64,000 nucleotides of DNA from Solimonas sp040754295 (GTDB lineage: Bacteria > Pseudomonadota > Gammaproteobacteria > Nevskiales > Nevskiaceae). How positions within the stretch are numbered: the stretch's first letter is position 1; each line of letters begins with the position of its first letter. Position numbers and translations under genes: made by a program. Where the stretch lies: positions 1 through 64,000 of the forward strand of contig JBFMCQ010000013.1 in NCBI GenBank assembly GCA_040754295.1, in the 5' to 3' direction. This document shows positions 56,831 to 64,000 of the stretch, piece by piece. Below the pieces are notes generated by a model that worked only from the letters and a program-made list of their open reading frames with translations, was not told the DNA's origin and did no database searches.

Positions 56831-58345
56831 ATGGCAGACGCAGACGGCACAACCACGGGAACGCGGCAGCTCGACCAGCTGAGCCTCGACAATCGCTTCG
56901 CGCGGCTCGGCGAGGCCTACTATTCGCGCGTGACGCCGACGCCGCTGACGCGGCCGCGCCTGCTGCATGCGAACCCCGACGTCGCCGCGCTGATCGACCT
57001 CGACCCGGCGGCCCTCGACACGCCGGCATTCACCGAAACCTTCGCCGGCAATCGGCCGCTGCGCGGGGGCGAGCCGCTGGCGATGCTCTATGCCGGGCAC
57101 CAGTTCGGCGTCTGGGTGCCGCAGCTGGGCGACGGCCGCGCGATCCTGCTCGGGCAGGTGCGCAACGCGCGCGGCGAAAGCTGGGACCTGCAGCTCAAGG
57201 GCGCCGGCAAGACGCCGTACTCGCGTTTCGGCGACGGCCGCGCGGTGCTGCGCTCCAGCGTGCGCGAGTACCTCGCCGGCGAGGCACTGCATCACCTCGG
57301 CATCGCGACGACGCGCGCGCTGTGTCTGATCGCCGCCGACGATCCGGTGCAGCGCGAAACGATCGAGACCGCGGCCGTGCTCTGCCGCGTCGCCCCGTCG
57401 CACCTGCGTTTCGGCCATTTCGAGGTGTTCTACGACCGGCGTCAGCTCGACCGCCTCGGTCCGCTCGCCGATCACGTGATCGACGAGCACTTCCCGGCGC
57501 TGCGTGGCGAGCCGGACCGATACGCGCGCTGGCTGCAGGAGGTGGTCGTGCGCACCGCGGAGCTGATCGCGCGCTGGCAGACCGTCGGCTTCTGCCACGG
57601 CGTCATGAACACCGACAACATGTCGATGCTCGGCATCACGCTGGACTACGGCCCCTACGGCTTCCTCGACGGCTTCGACGCCCACCACGTCTGCAACCAT
57701 TCGGACGAAGGCGGGCGCTACGCCTACGACCGCCAGCCCGGCATCGGCTACTGGAACTGCTCGCGCCTGATCCAATCCTGCGTGCCGCTGCTCGACGCCG
57801 ACCTGCAGCGCGCCGCCGAGATCGGCCAGGCGATCCTCGACCGCTACCCCGAGGCCTACGGCGCCGCGGTGACGCGCGGCTGGCGCGCGAAATTCGGTCT
57901 GCTCGAGGCGCGTGACACCGATCCCGAGCTGATAAACCGCTTCCTGACGCTGCTGCACAACGGCCGCTCGGATTTCACGCTCGCGTTCCGCGCGCTGTCG
58001 GCGGTGCGCAGCGGCGAGGAGACCGCGCCGAGCGCGCTGCGCGCGCGCATCCTCGACCTCGAAGCCCTCGACGCCTGGCTGCCGGACTACCGCGCACGGC
58101 TGCGTGCGGAGCAGTCCGACGACGCCGCGCGCGCCGCGCGCATGAACGCGGTCAATCCGAAGTACGTGCTGCGCAACCACCTCGCGCAGCGCGCGATCGA
58201 CGATGCACAGCGCGGCAGCCGCGCGGAAATCGACCGCCTGCTGACGATCCTGCGCCGGCCCTACGACGAGCAGCCCGAGTACGCCGCCTATGCCGACGAG
58301 CCGCCGCCGGACATGCGCCACGTCGCCGTCAGCTGCTCGTCCTGA
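56831..58345 (+). CDS. selO: protein adenylyltransferase SelO (YdiU)
   Basis: A 504-residue SelO/YdiU pseudokinase that AMPylates proteins on Ser/Thr/Tyr in the cytoplasm. Family stretches include YAGHQFGVWVPQLGDGRA, LQLKGAGKTPYSRFGDGRAV and SSVREYLAGEALHHLG, the metal site GVMNTDNMSMLG, and DYGPYGFLDGF. The C-terminus VSCSS has Cys where eukaryotic SelO has selenocysteine. Length is normal. Confidence 0.96.
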   Translation: MADADGTTTGTRQLDQLSLDNRFARLGEAYYSRVTPTPLTRPRLLHANPDVAALIDLDPAALDTPAFTETFAGNRPLRGGEPLAMLYAGHQFGVWVPQLGDGRAILLGQVRNARGESWDLQLKGAGKTPYSRFGDGRAVLRSSVREYLAGEALHHLGIATTRALCLIAADDPVQRETIETAAVLCRVAPSHLRFGHFEVFYDRRQLDRLGPLADHVIDEHFPALRGEPDRYARWLQEVVVRTAELIARWQTVGFCHGVMNTDNMSMLGITLDYGPYGFLDGFDAHHVCNHSDEGGRYAYDRQPGIGYWNCSRLIQSCVPLLDADLQRAAEIGQAILDRYPEAYGAAVTRGWRAKFGLLEARDTDPELINRFLTLLHNGRSDFTLAFRALSAVRSGEETAPSALRARILDLEALDAWLPDYRARLRAEQSDDAARAARMNAVNPKYVLRNHLAQRAIDDAQRGSRAEIDRLLTILRRPYDEQPEYAAYADEPPPDMRHVAVSCSS

Positions 58346-58472
58346 GGGCGGCTCGGGCGCTGACGCAGATCATTCAGTCGTGCGCAAGCGCGGCGGAGAA
58401 TGAGCGCAAACTTCGCCACGGCCGCGCGGTCGAAGTGAAAGGGTCGCGCGGGCGTCGTCCAAGGAGCGCATC

Positions 58473-58823
58473 ATGACCGCAACGCGTCTACACACGGGTT
58501 TCACTGGACTCGCCGGGGCCGTGCTGGCGCTCGGCGCGGCCCTACACGCGCACGCGCAGGGCGAAGACCCGCCCGCCGAGCTGCCGCCGGTCGTCGTCGA
58601 AGGCGAGCGCAGCGAGCTCGACAGCATCGCAGGCATCTACCGCAAGCGGCTGCCCTGCGTCGGCACCTGCGAAGAATCCGCCCAGGTGAATCCGGTCGAG
58701 CGCGTGCTCGAAGGCATCCAGACCCTGTTCATCGCCAGCTCGCTACCGGAGCAGCCGCGGCCGCTGGACAGCCTCGGCATCACGCAGCCGACGAAGGCCC
58801 GGCTCGAAGACAAGATGCCGTAA
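58473..58823 (+). CDS. small exported protein of unknown function
   Basis: A 116-residue protein with a signal peptide (TGLAGAVLALGAALHAHAQG), a linker PPAELPPVVVEGERSELD and a core with two cysteines in KRLPCVGTCEESAQ that could form a disulfide. AAGGAG lies upstream of the start. No family recognised; periplasmic location predicted. Confidence 0.72.
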   Translation: MTATRLHTGFTGLAGAVLALGAALHAHAQGEDPPAELPPVVVEGERSELDSIAGIYRKRLPCVGTCEESAQVNPVERVLEGIQTLFIASSLPEQPRPLDSLGITQPTKARLEDKMP

Positions 58824-58885
58824 CGGACGTATCGACGGCACCCGCGCGGCCCGGCGAGATGCGGCCCTGAACGGATCCGATGGAT

Positions 58886-59038
58886 TCAGGCAGCGGCGCG
58901 CAGCAGGAGGCGCAGCAGACCGGCGATCGCGGCGAAGGCGAGCACGCTCGCCGCCCAGAGCCCGACGAACCAGAGCAGCCGCCGGCGCCGGGCGCCGCCG
59001 TCAGTGGCCGTAGCCGGACCCGGGCGTGACTTTTCCAC
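58886..59038 (-). CDS. DUF2474 peptide, small subunit-like partner of the bd oxidase
   Basis: A 50-residue frame starting at GTG 59038 inside the end of cydB (38-base overlap, other frame). After a basic head (GGARRRR) it has the DUF2474 hallmark LLWFVGLWAASVLAFAAIAG, one membrane helix, and ends LLRLLLRAAA. DUF2474 peptides follow cyanide-insensitive cydAB operons and are the likely counterpart of CydX. The start has no clear ribosome-binding site, so translation probably depends on cydB. Confidence 0.8.
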   Translation of the reverse strand: MEKSRPGPATATDGGARRRRLLWFVGLWAASVLAFAAIAGLLRLLLRAAA

Positions 59039-60026
59039 GGAAGACCCAGTACGCGTAGGCGGTGTAGATCAGCACCATCGGCAGCGTGATCGCCAGCGCG
59101 ATCAGGATGAACACCTGGCTCTCGTGCGGCGCGGCGGCCTGCGCGAAGCTCAGATCCGGCGGCACGACCTTCGGCCAGGTGCTGATGCCGATGCCCAGAT
59201 AGCCGAGCAGGAACAGCGCGATCGCGTAGAAGAACGGCGGGTAGTGACTGCCCGCCGCGAGCTCGCGGTACAGCGATACGGCGACGACCGCGGTCGCGAT
59301 CGGCACCGGTGACAGCGTCAGCCAGTGGGTGCCGCCGAACCAGCGCTCGGCGATTTCCGGGAACTTCAGCGGCGTGTAGATGCTGACGACGGCCAGCCCG
59401 AGCAGCGCCAGCAGCAGCGTCCGGCGCGCCGCCGCCCGTGCCCACGCGCGCTGCGGCCCTTCGGTCTTCATGTTGAGCCAGGTCGCGCCGAGCAGCGCGT
59501 AGGCGCCGACGACGCCCAGACCGGTGACGACCGAGAACGGCGTGAGCCAGTCGAAAGGCCCGCCGCCGAAGCTGATCACCGGATGCGGGCCGCTGGTGTC
59601 GGTCGTCAGCTGCACGCCTTCGAGCAGACCGCCGAGCAGCGCACCCTGGCAGAACGCGGCGAGCGTCGAGCCGCCGGAGAACGCGAAGTTCCAGAACGCG
59701 CGCGAGCGCCGCGCCTTTTGCCGGAACTCGAACGCCACGCCGCGGAAGATCAGCGCGAACAGCAACGCCATCAGCGGCACGTAGAACGCCGGCAACGCGA
59801 CTGCGTAGGCGAGCGGAAACGCCGCGAACAGCACCGCACCGCCGAGGATCAGCCAGGTCTCGTTGCCGTCCCAGACCGGCGTGATGCTCGCGATCGCGAT
59901 GTCGCGTGCATGCTCGTCCGGCAGCCAGCCGTAGAGGATGCCTACGCCCAGATCGAAGCCGTCGAGAATCACGTACATCAGCACGCCGAAGGCGATGACT
60001 GCGGCGGACAGCAGATAGAGCTCCAT
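59001..60026 (-). CDS. cydB: cytochrome bd-type quinol oxidase subunit II
   Basis: A 341-residue subunit II (CydB/CioB) with about eight to nine membrane helices. ILDGFDLGVGILYGW and DGNETWLILGGAVLFAAFP are the family signature; YAYWVFRGKV marks the C-terminus. It pairs with CydA in the inner-membrane oxidase. The ATG at 60026 lies 2 bases after the cydA stop. The longer upstream open frame runs through cydA and is discarded. Confidence 0.96.
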   Translation of the reverse strand: MELYLLSAAVIAFGVLMYVILDGFDLGVGILYGWLPDEHARDIAIASITPVWDGNETWLILGGAVLFAAFPLAYAVALPAFYVPLMALLFALIFRGVAFEFRQKARRSRAFWNFAFSGGSTLAAFCQGALLGGLLEGVQLTTDTSGPHPVISFGGGPFDWLTPFSVVTGLGVVGAYALLGATWLNMKTEGPQRAWARAAARRTLLLALLGLAVVSIYTPLKFPEIAERWFGGTHWLTLSPVPIATAVVAVSLYRELAAGSHYPPFFYAIALFLLGYLGIGISTWPKVVPPDLSFAQAAAPHESQVFILIALAITLPMVLIYTAYAYWVFRGKVTPGSGYGH

Positions 60027-60028
60027 GA

Positions 60029-61405
60029 TCAGACCGCCTCGTCCGGCACGACCTCGGCCGGCCGCGCGCCGCGCATCGCCTCGGGCCGGCGGTGCAGGAT
60101 CGGCGCCGGCGGCCCCTGGCGCACGATGCGCGAGCAGAAGTAGATGTAAGTGCCGAGCAGCGCGACGTAGACCACGACGAACAGCGCCAGCGAGGTCGCC
60201 ACCGCGGACGCCGGCACCGGCGACACGGCGTCCGCGGTGCGGATCATCCCGTGCACGACCCAGGGCTGGCGCCCGGTCTCGGCGACGATCCAGCCGGCGA
60301 GCACGGCGAAGAAGCCCAGCGGCATGCTGAGGCTGAGCGCGCGCAGATAGCGCCGCGCCGACTCCAGCTTGCCGCGCCTCCAGAGCACGACGCCGCTCGC
60401 GCCGAGCAGCAGCATCCACAGCCCGATGCCGACCATCACGCGGAAGCCGACGAACACCGGCCACACCGGCGGCCGGTCCTGCGGCTCGACTTCGGACAGC
60501 CCGAGCACGACGCCGTCGGGATCGTGCGCGAGGATCAGGCTGCCGAGCTTGGGAATCTCGAGCGCGAAGCGGTTGGTCTCGGCGTCCTGGTCGGGGATCG
60601 CGAACAGCACCAGCGGCGCGCCCGCGCGCGTTTCCCACAGCGCTTCCATCGCCGCGACCTTCATCGGCTGATGCTTCTGCACATTGAGACCGTGCAGATC
60701 GCCGACGACGATCTGCACCGGCGCCGCCAGTGCGATCGCCGCGATCGCCGCCTTGAGCGCGGCGAGCGCGGGCTCGCGGTGCACGCCGCGCAGCAGGTAC
60801 AGCGCGCAGACGCCGGCGACGACCAGCGACGTTGTCAGCGCCGAGGCCAGCAGCATGTGCGTGAGCCGGTACGGGAACGACGGATTGAAGACGACGTCCC
60901 ACCAGGCCAGCGGCACGAGGCGGCCGTCGATCCAGTCGGCGCCCTGCGGCGTATGCATGAAGCTGTTCGCCGAGAGAATCCAGAACGCCGAGTTGGTCGT
61001 GCCGATCGCGACCAGCAGTGTCGCGAGGAAGTGCAGCCGCGGCCCGACCTTGTCCCAGCCGAACAGCATGATGCCGAGAAAGCCCGCCTCGACGAAGAAC
61101 GCGGTCAGCACCTCGGCCGACAGCAGCGGCCCCATGACCGGACCGGCGAGCTCGGAGAAGCGCGAGAAGTTGGTGCCGAACTCGTAGGAGAGAACCAGCC
61201 CCGACACCACGCCCATGCCGAAGGTGAGCGCGAAGATCTTGACCCAGAAGCGGTAGAGATCCAGGAAGTGCTGGCGGCCGCTGCGCCGCCAGCGCGCTTC
61301 GAAGTAGACCAGGAACCAGGACAGCCCGATCGTCAGCGTCGGAAACAGGATGTGAAAGCCGACCGTGAAGCCGAACTGGATTCGCGACAGCAGCAGAACA
61401 TCCAT
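60029..61405 (-). CDS. cydA: cytochrome bd-type quinol oxidase subunit I, CIO type
   Basis: A 458-residue subunit I from the ATG giving MDVLLLSRIQ. Heme-ligand regions are FHILFPTLTIG (His18), GDLHGLNVQKHQPMKVAA and the quinol motif GWIVAETGRQPW. It is shorter than E. coli CydA and lacks the extended Q-loop, as in cyanide-insensitive oxidases (CioA). It reduces O2 to water with quinol without pumping protons. First gene of the cydAB-DUF2474 operon. Confidence 0.95.
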   Translation of the reverse strand: MDVLLLSRIQFGFTVGFHILFPTLTIGLSWFLVYFEARWRRSGRQHFLDLYRFWVKIFALTFGMGVVSGLVLSYEFGTNFSRFSELAGPVMGPLLSAEVLTAFFVEAGFLGIMLFGWDKVGPRLHFLATLLVAIGTTNSAFWILSANSFMHTPQGADWIDGRLVPLAWWDVVFNPSFPYRLTHMLLASALTTSLVVAGVCALYLLRGVHREPALAALKAAIAAIALAAPVQIVVGDLHGLNVQKHQPMKVAAMEALWETRAGAPLVLFAIPDQDAETNRFALEIPKLGSLILAHDPDGVVLGLSEVEPQDRPPVWPVFVGFRVMVGIGLWMLLLGASGVVLWRRGKLESARRYLRALSLSMPLGFFAVLAGWIVAETGRQPWVVHGMIRTADAVSPVPASAVATSLALFVVVYVALLGTYIYFCSRIVRQGPPAPILHRRPEAMRGARPAEVVPDEAV

Positions 61406-62105
61406 GATTCCTGCGCCTCGTGGTCGTGGTCCTTTTTCCTTCCGGCTCCTCCGGAGCGCGCGTATTGCAGCATATCGGCCGGGGGATTTCACCGACTTGC
61501 CGGGCCGCGATGACGGGCTATCGCGGCCACTGCGCTTGTTCACGGGAGCGCCCGCGGCGGGTGCCACGGCGCGTCGGAGTCGCGCAAGGACGGCCAGGCA
61601 GCAGGCTACCAAGCCTGTGCGCTGCGGGCTCGACAAAAAGAACTCCGGTCGGGGACGACGCGATGCGCCGGAGCGATGCCGCCGCCACTTAGCAGCACCG
61701 GGCTCGGCACGCGGAACACGGACCGCCGCGAGCTGCGCTTCAACGTCATCCACCGCCCGGCCACGGAGCGCGCGCGCCTACCCCGGCGTCGCAGCCCTTG
61801 CGACTCGGCGCCCCCCAGCAACCGAGCCGCGCGTGTCCAGACGACTGTCCCCGACCAGAGACAACGACCGCGTCGCGCCGCGTGATTCCCCCGAGCACGA
61901 CCGGCTGCTAAAGGTTGCGGTGGGCACTCGGCGCGCACCGTTCAACCGTTCCCCACTCCCCTCGACATTCCGGGAATGAGCAAGCGGAAGTCTTGCACGC
62001 AGTCCACCACGGTTCTTCCCCCCATATGGGTGTGCTGACCCTGCGGTCACTTCGGCGCCGCCGCGAACGCGGGCCCCGCCCGCCGCGCCCTGTATCCTTG
62101 GCGCA
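61406..62105. other. intergenic region upstream of cydA
   Basis: About 700 bases between the divergent cydA and voltage-sensor genes without a convincing gene. Short frames on both strands are Arg/Ala/Pro-rich and look non-coding. It must hold the promoters of both flanking genes, but I could not pick a clear one, nor an FNR or ArcA site. Confidence 0.6.
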
Positions 62106-62903
62106 ATGGACGCACGGACTTTTCTTTACGCCCTGCGGCGCATCAGCGTGGTCGACTGGATCATGCTGCTGCTCGCGATCCTGTCGATTGCACTGCTCGC
62201 CTACGAGACCTGGGGACCGGTCACCGAAGCGGAGCGCCGGGACATCATCCTTGCCGACGTCATCATCTGCGGCATCTTTGCCGTCGAGTTCCTGTGGCGC
62301 TGGCGCGCGGCCGGCTGGAAGGGAAAGTTCATCGTCCGCAACTGGTACGAAATCCTCGGCATGATTCCGGCCGCGCACCCGGCGATCCGCGGCTTCCGGC
62401 TGTTCCGCATCATCCGCATCGTCGTCCTGCTCGCGCGCTTCGGCGCCGCGGCCGATCGCGCCTTCGGCGACGACTTCACCTACCTGCTGGTCAACCGCTT
62501 CCGCGACACCATCGTCGGCTCGATCAGCGGCGCGGTGACGATCGCCGTGCTCGACGAGGTGGCGACGGTGCTGGCCAAGGGCACGTACACGCGCAACATC
62601 TCGCGCGCGCTCGCCGCCAACCAGAGCGAGATGCGCTCGATGATCATCGAGAAGCTCAAGCAGGACCGGCAGGCCGGACGCCTGTCGCGGCTGCCGTTCT
62701 ACGACGACATCGTGCGCGCGGTCATCGACGCGGCGATGCGCGTCATCGAGGAGGTGCTCAACGATCCGCGCAGCGACGCGCTGGTCGGCGACATCCTGCG
62801 CGAGAACATCCTGCAGCTGCGCGGCGCGGTCGCGCAGCGCGAAGCGGAGCTCGAATCGGCGCGCCGCGACGCACTGGCCGCGCGCAAGGTGCACGGCATC
62901 TGA
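62106..62903 (+). CDS. voltage-sensor-like ion transporter protein without pore
   Basis: A 265-residue inner-membrane protein. The first 110 residues look like a voltage-sensing domain: spans at about 16-34 and 45-64, then IRGFRLFRIIRIVVLLARFG, an S4 helix with arginines every third residue. Normally S5, a selectivity filter and S6 follow; here the rest (about 115-265) is mostly soluble and helical, with one mildly hydrophobic stretch (SISGAVTIAVLDEVATVLA) and a charged coiled tail. There is no TVGYGD-type filter. It may be a voltage-sensor protein or regulator. Confidence 0.8.
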   Translation: MDARTFLYALRRISVVDWIMLLLAILSIALLAYETWGPVTEAERRDIILADVIICGIFAVEFLWRWRAAGWKGKFIVRNWYEILGMIPAAHPAIRGFRLFRIIRIVVLLARFGAAADRAFGDDFTYLLVNRFRDTIVGSISGAVTIAVLDEVATVLAKGTYTRNISRALAANQSEMRSMIIEKLKQDRQAGRLSRLPFYDDIVRAVIDAAMRVIEEVLNDPRSDALVGDILRENILQLRGAVAQREAELESARRDALAARKVHGI

Positions 62904-62913
62904 GGATCGCGCG

Positions 62914-64000
62914 ATGAAGGTTCTGATCCTCGGCGCCGGCGTCGTCGGCGTGACCTCCGCGTACTACCTAAGCCGCGCCGGTTGCGAGGTGACGGTCGTC
63001 GACCGTCAGGCCCAAGTCGCTGCCGAAACCAGCTTCGCCAACGGCGGCCAGATCTCGGTCAGCCATGCCGAGCCCTGGGCCAATCCGCAGACGCTGCGCA
63101 AGCTCCTGCACTGGCTCGGCCGGCGCGACGCGCCGCTGCGCTTCCATCTGCGTGCCGATCCCCAGCTGTGGCGGTGGGCGCTGCGCTTCCTGCGCGAGTG
63201 CACGCCGGCGCGCACGCGGTACAACATCCGCCAGCTGGTCGCGCTGGGCCTGTACAGCCGCGCGCAGCTGCAACGCCTGCGCGCCGACACCGGCCTGCAG
63301 TACGACCAGCGCACGCGCGGCATCCTGCACGTCTACACCAGCGCGCGCGAACTCGCAGCGGCGCGCGCACCGGCCGAGCTGATGCGCGCACTGGGCTGCG
63401 AGCGGCGCGTGCTCTCGGTCGACGAGGCGGTCGCGATCGAGCCGGCGCTGCAGGCGGTCGCGCCGCGGCTCGCCGGCGCGACCTACTCGCCCGACGACGA
63501 ATCCGGCGACGCGCAGCGCTTCACGCATGCGCTCGCCGGCGTCTGCGCGCAGGCCGGCGTGCGCTTTCTGATGAATCACACGGTCACGGCGCTGCGCGCC
63601 GCGGACGGCCGCCTCGCACACGTCGAGGCGACCGACGCGCAGGGTGCGTTCGTGCGCCTGGACGCCGACGCTTACGTGCTCGCGCTCGGCAGCTACAGCC
63701 CGCTGCTGGCGCGGCCGCTGGGCCTGCGGCTCGCGATCTATCCGGCGAAGGGCTATTCGCTGACGATGCCGGTCAAGGACCCGGCGCGCGCATGGAGCGC
63801 CGCGGTCACCGACGAGGAGCACAAGATCGTGTTCTCGCGCCTGGGCGAGCGGCTGCGCGTCGCCGGCACCGCGGAATTCGCCGGTTACGACCGCAGTCTC
63901 GACGCCGCGCGCTGCGCGGTTCTGCTGCGCCGTACCGAGGAGCTCTTCCCCGGCGGCGGCGATGCGGCACAGGCCCGATACTGGGCCGGCCTGCGGCCGA
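62914..64000 (+). CDS. dadA: D-amino acid dehydrogenase (DadA-like), 3' end missing
   Basis: The first 362 residues of a DAO-family flavoenzyme, still open at the window end. The FAD-binding GAGVVGVTSAYYLSRAG (8-24) is followed by VVDRQAQVAAETSFANGGQI, the DadA-type motif, and later YSPDDESGDAQRF and YPAKGYSLTMPV. It oxidises D-amino acids at the inner membrane, passing electrons to the quinone pool. GAGGA precedes the start. It lies 10 bases after the voltage-sensor gene and may be co-transcribed. Confidence 0.93.
   Translation, partial: MKVLILGAGVVGVTSAYYLSRAGCEVTVVDRQAQVAAETSFANGGQISVSHAEPWANPQTLRKLLHWLGRRDAPLRFHLRADPQLWRWALRFLRECTPARTRYNIRQLVALGLYSRAQLQRLRADTGLQYDQRTRGILHVYTSARELAAARAPAELMRALGCERRVLSVDEAVAIEPALQAVAPRLAGATYSPDDESGDAQRFTHALAGVCAQAGVRFLMNHTVTALRAADGRLAHVEATDAQGAFVRLDADAYVLALGSYSPLLARPLGLRLAIYPAKGYSLTMPVKDPARAWSAAVTDEEHKIVFSRLGERLRVAGTAEFAGYDRSLDAARCAVLLRRTEELFPGGGDAAQARYWAGLRP

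Noticed and set aside
58311..58345. Selenocysteine in SelO
   Set aside because: The C-terminal codon is TGC (Cys) in SCSS and no in-frame TGA precedes the stop, so no SECIS is needed.

Overview
The window is a high-G+C (about two thirds by eye) bacterial chromosome segment with one assembly gap of exactly 100 N at 12137-12236 and incomplete genes at both edges. Gene content points to a Gammaproteobacterium near Nevskiales, Steroidobacterales or Lysobacterales: an IscR-like regulator followed by sufBCDS, a Pseudomonas PA3286-type KAS III, FabI, PpiD, cyanide-insensitive-type bd oxidase with a DUF2474 peptide, and short intergenic repeats built from GGGAATC or GGAAACT. The taxon is an inference; no rRNA is present.

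Layout. 1-5840 (minus): two small proteins of unknown function, an alpha/beta hydrolase, a KAS III, SppA and a second hydrolase, tightly packed as one operon. 5864-6847: a small hydrolase and a 4HBT-type thioesterase, convergent. 6906-12116 (plus): the SUF Fe-S assembly operon with a readable sigma70-like promoter, ending just before the gap. 12239-16308: an Uma2 fragment, a polytopic membrane protein and a large secreted lipoprotein with a metal-hydrolase look. 16417-18907: a decayed accessory patch with an intact HigBA pair, an intact MNT gene whose HEPN partner is frameshifted, remnants of RHH/PIN and DUF4160 genes, a 186/187-bp direct repeat, and the last residues of a trimeric autotransporter. 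18970-23044: a winged-helix protein, a NarL-type regulator, a CHASE hybrid histidine kinase and an HPt protein, a probable phosphorelay. 23187-28854 (minus): alaC, hom, thrC, recJ. 29119-38040 (plus): nine tightly coupled genes encoding TPR lipoproteins, a TolQ/MotA-type channel, two ExbD-like proteins and an AgmX/PglI (TonB-like) protein, resembling the Agl/Glt trans-envelope motor. 38191-42597: fabI, a DAACS symporter, ppiD, tRNA-Lys and tRNA-His. 43553-45549: a 49-residue peptide, an intrinsic terminator, and two overlapping genes for paralogous cupin-like/HEAT proteins. 45546-53214: a GGDEF/EAL protein, a HAD protein, a DUF4382 lipoprotein, an ACT protein, an Asp/Asn-hydroxylase-type enzyme and an M14-type peptidase, singly transcribed. 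53494-55302: envelope-stress type small proteins (BON, DUF1328, CsbD, TM2). 55362-58823: SDR, lipoprotein, SelO, small exported protein. 58886-61405 (minus): cydAB of the CIO type plus DUF2474. 62106-64000: a voltage-sensor-only membrane protein and the 5' part of a DadA-like dehydrogenase.

Most promising for novelty: the peptide/terminator/cupin-HEAT cassette at 43.4-45.5 kb, which has the architecture of a peptide-modification locus but matches no RiPP class I know. Next are the Agl/Glt-like motor with one ExbD subunit carrying Asn at the proton-relay Asp position, the mosaic toxin-antitoxin patch, and mutually exclusive hairpins between csbD and the DUF1328 gene.
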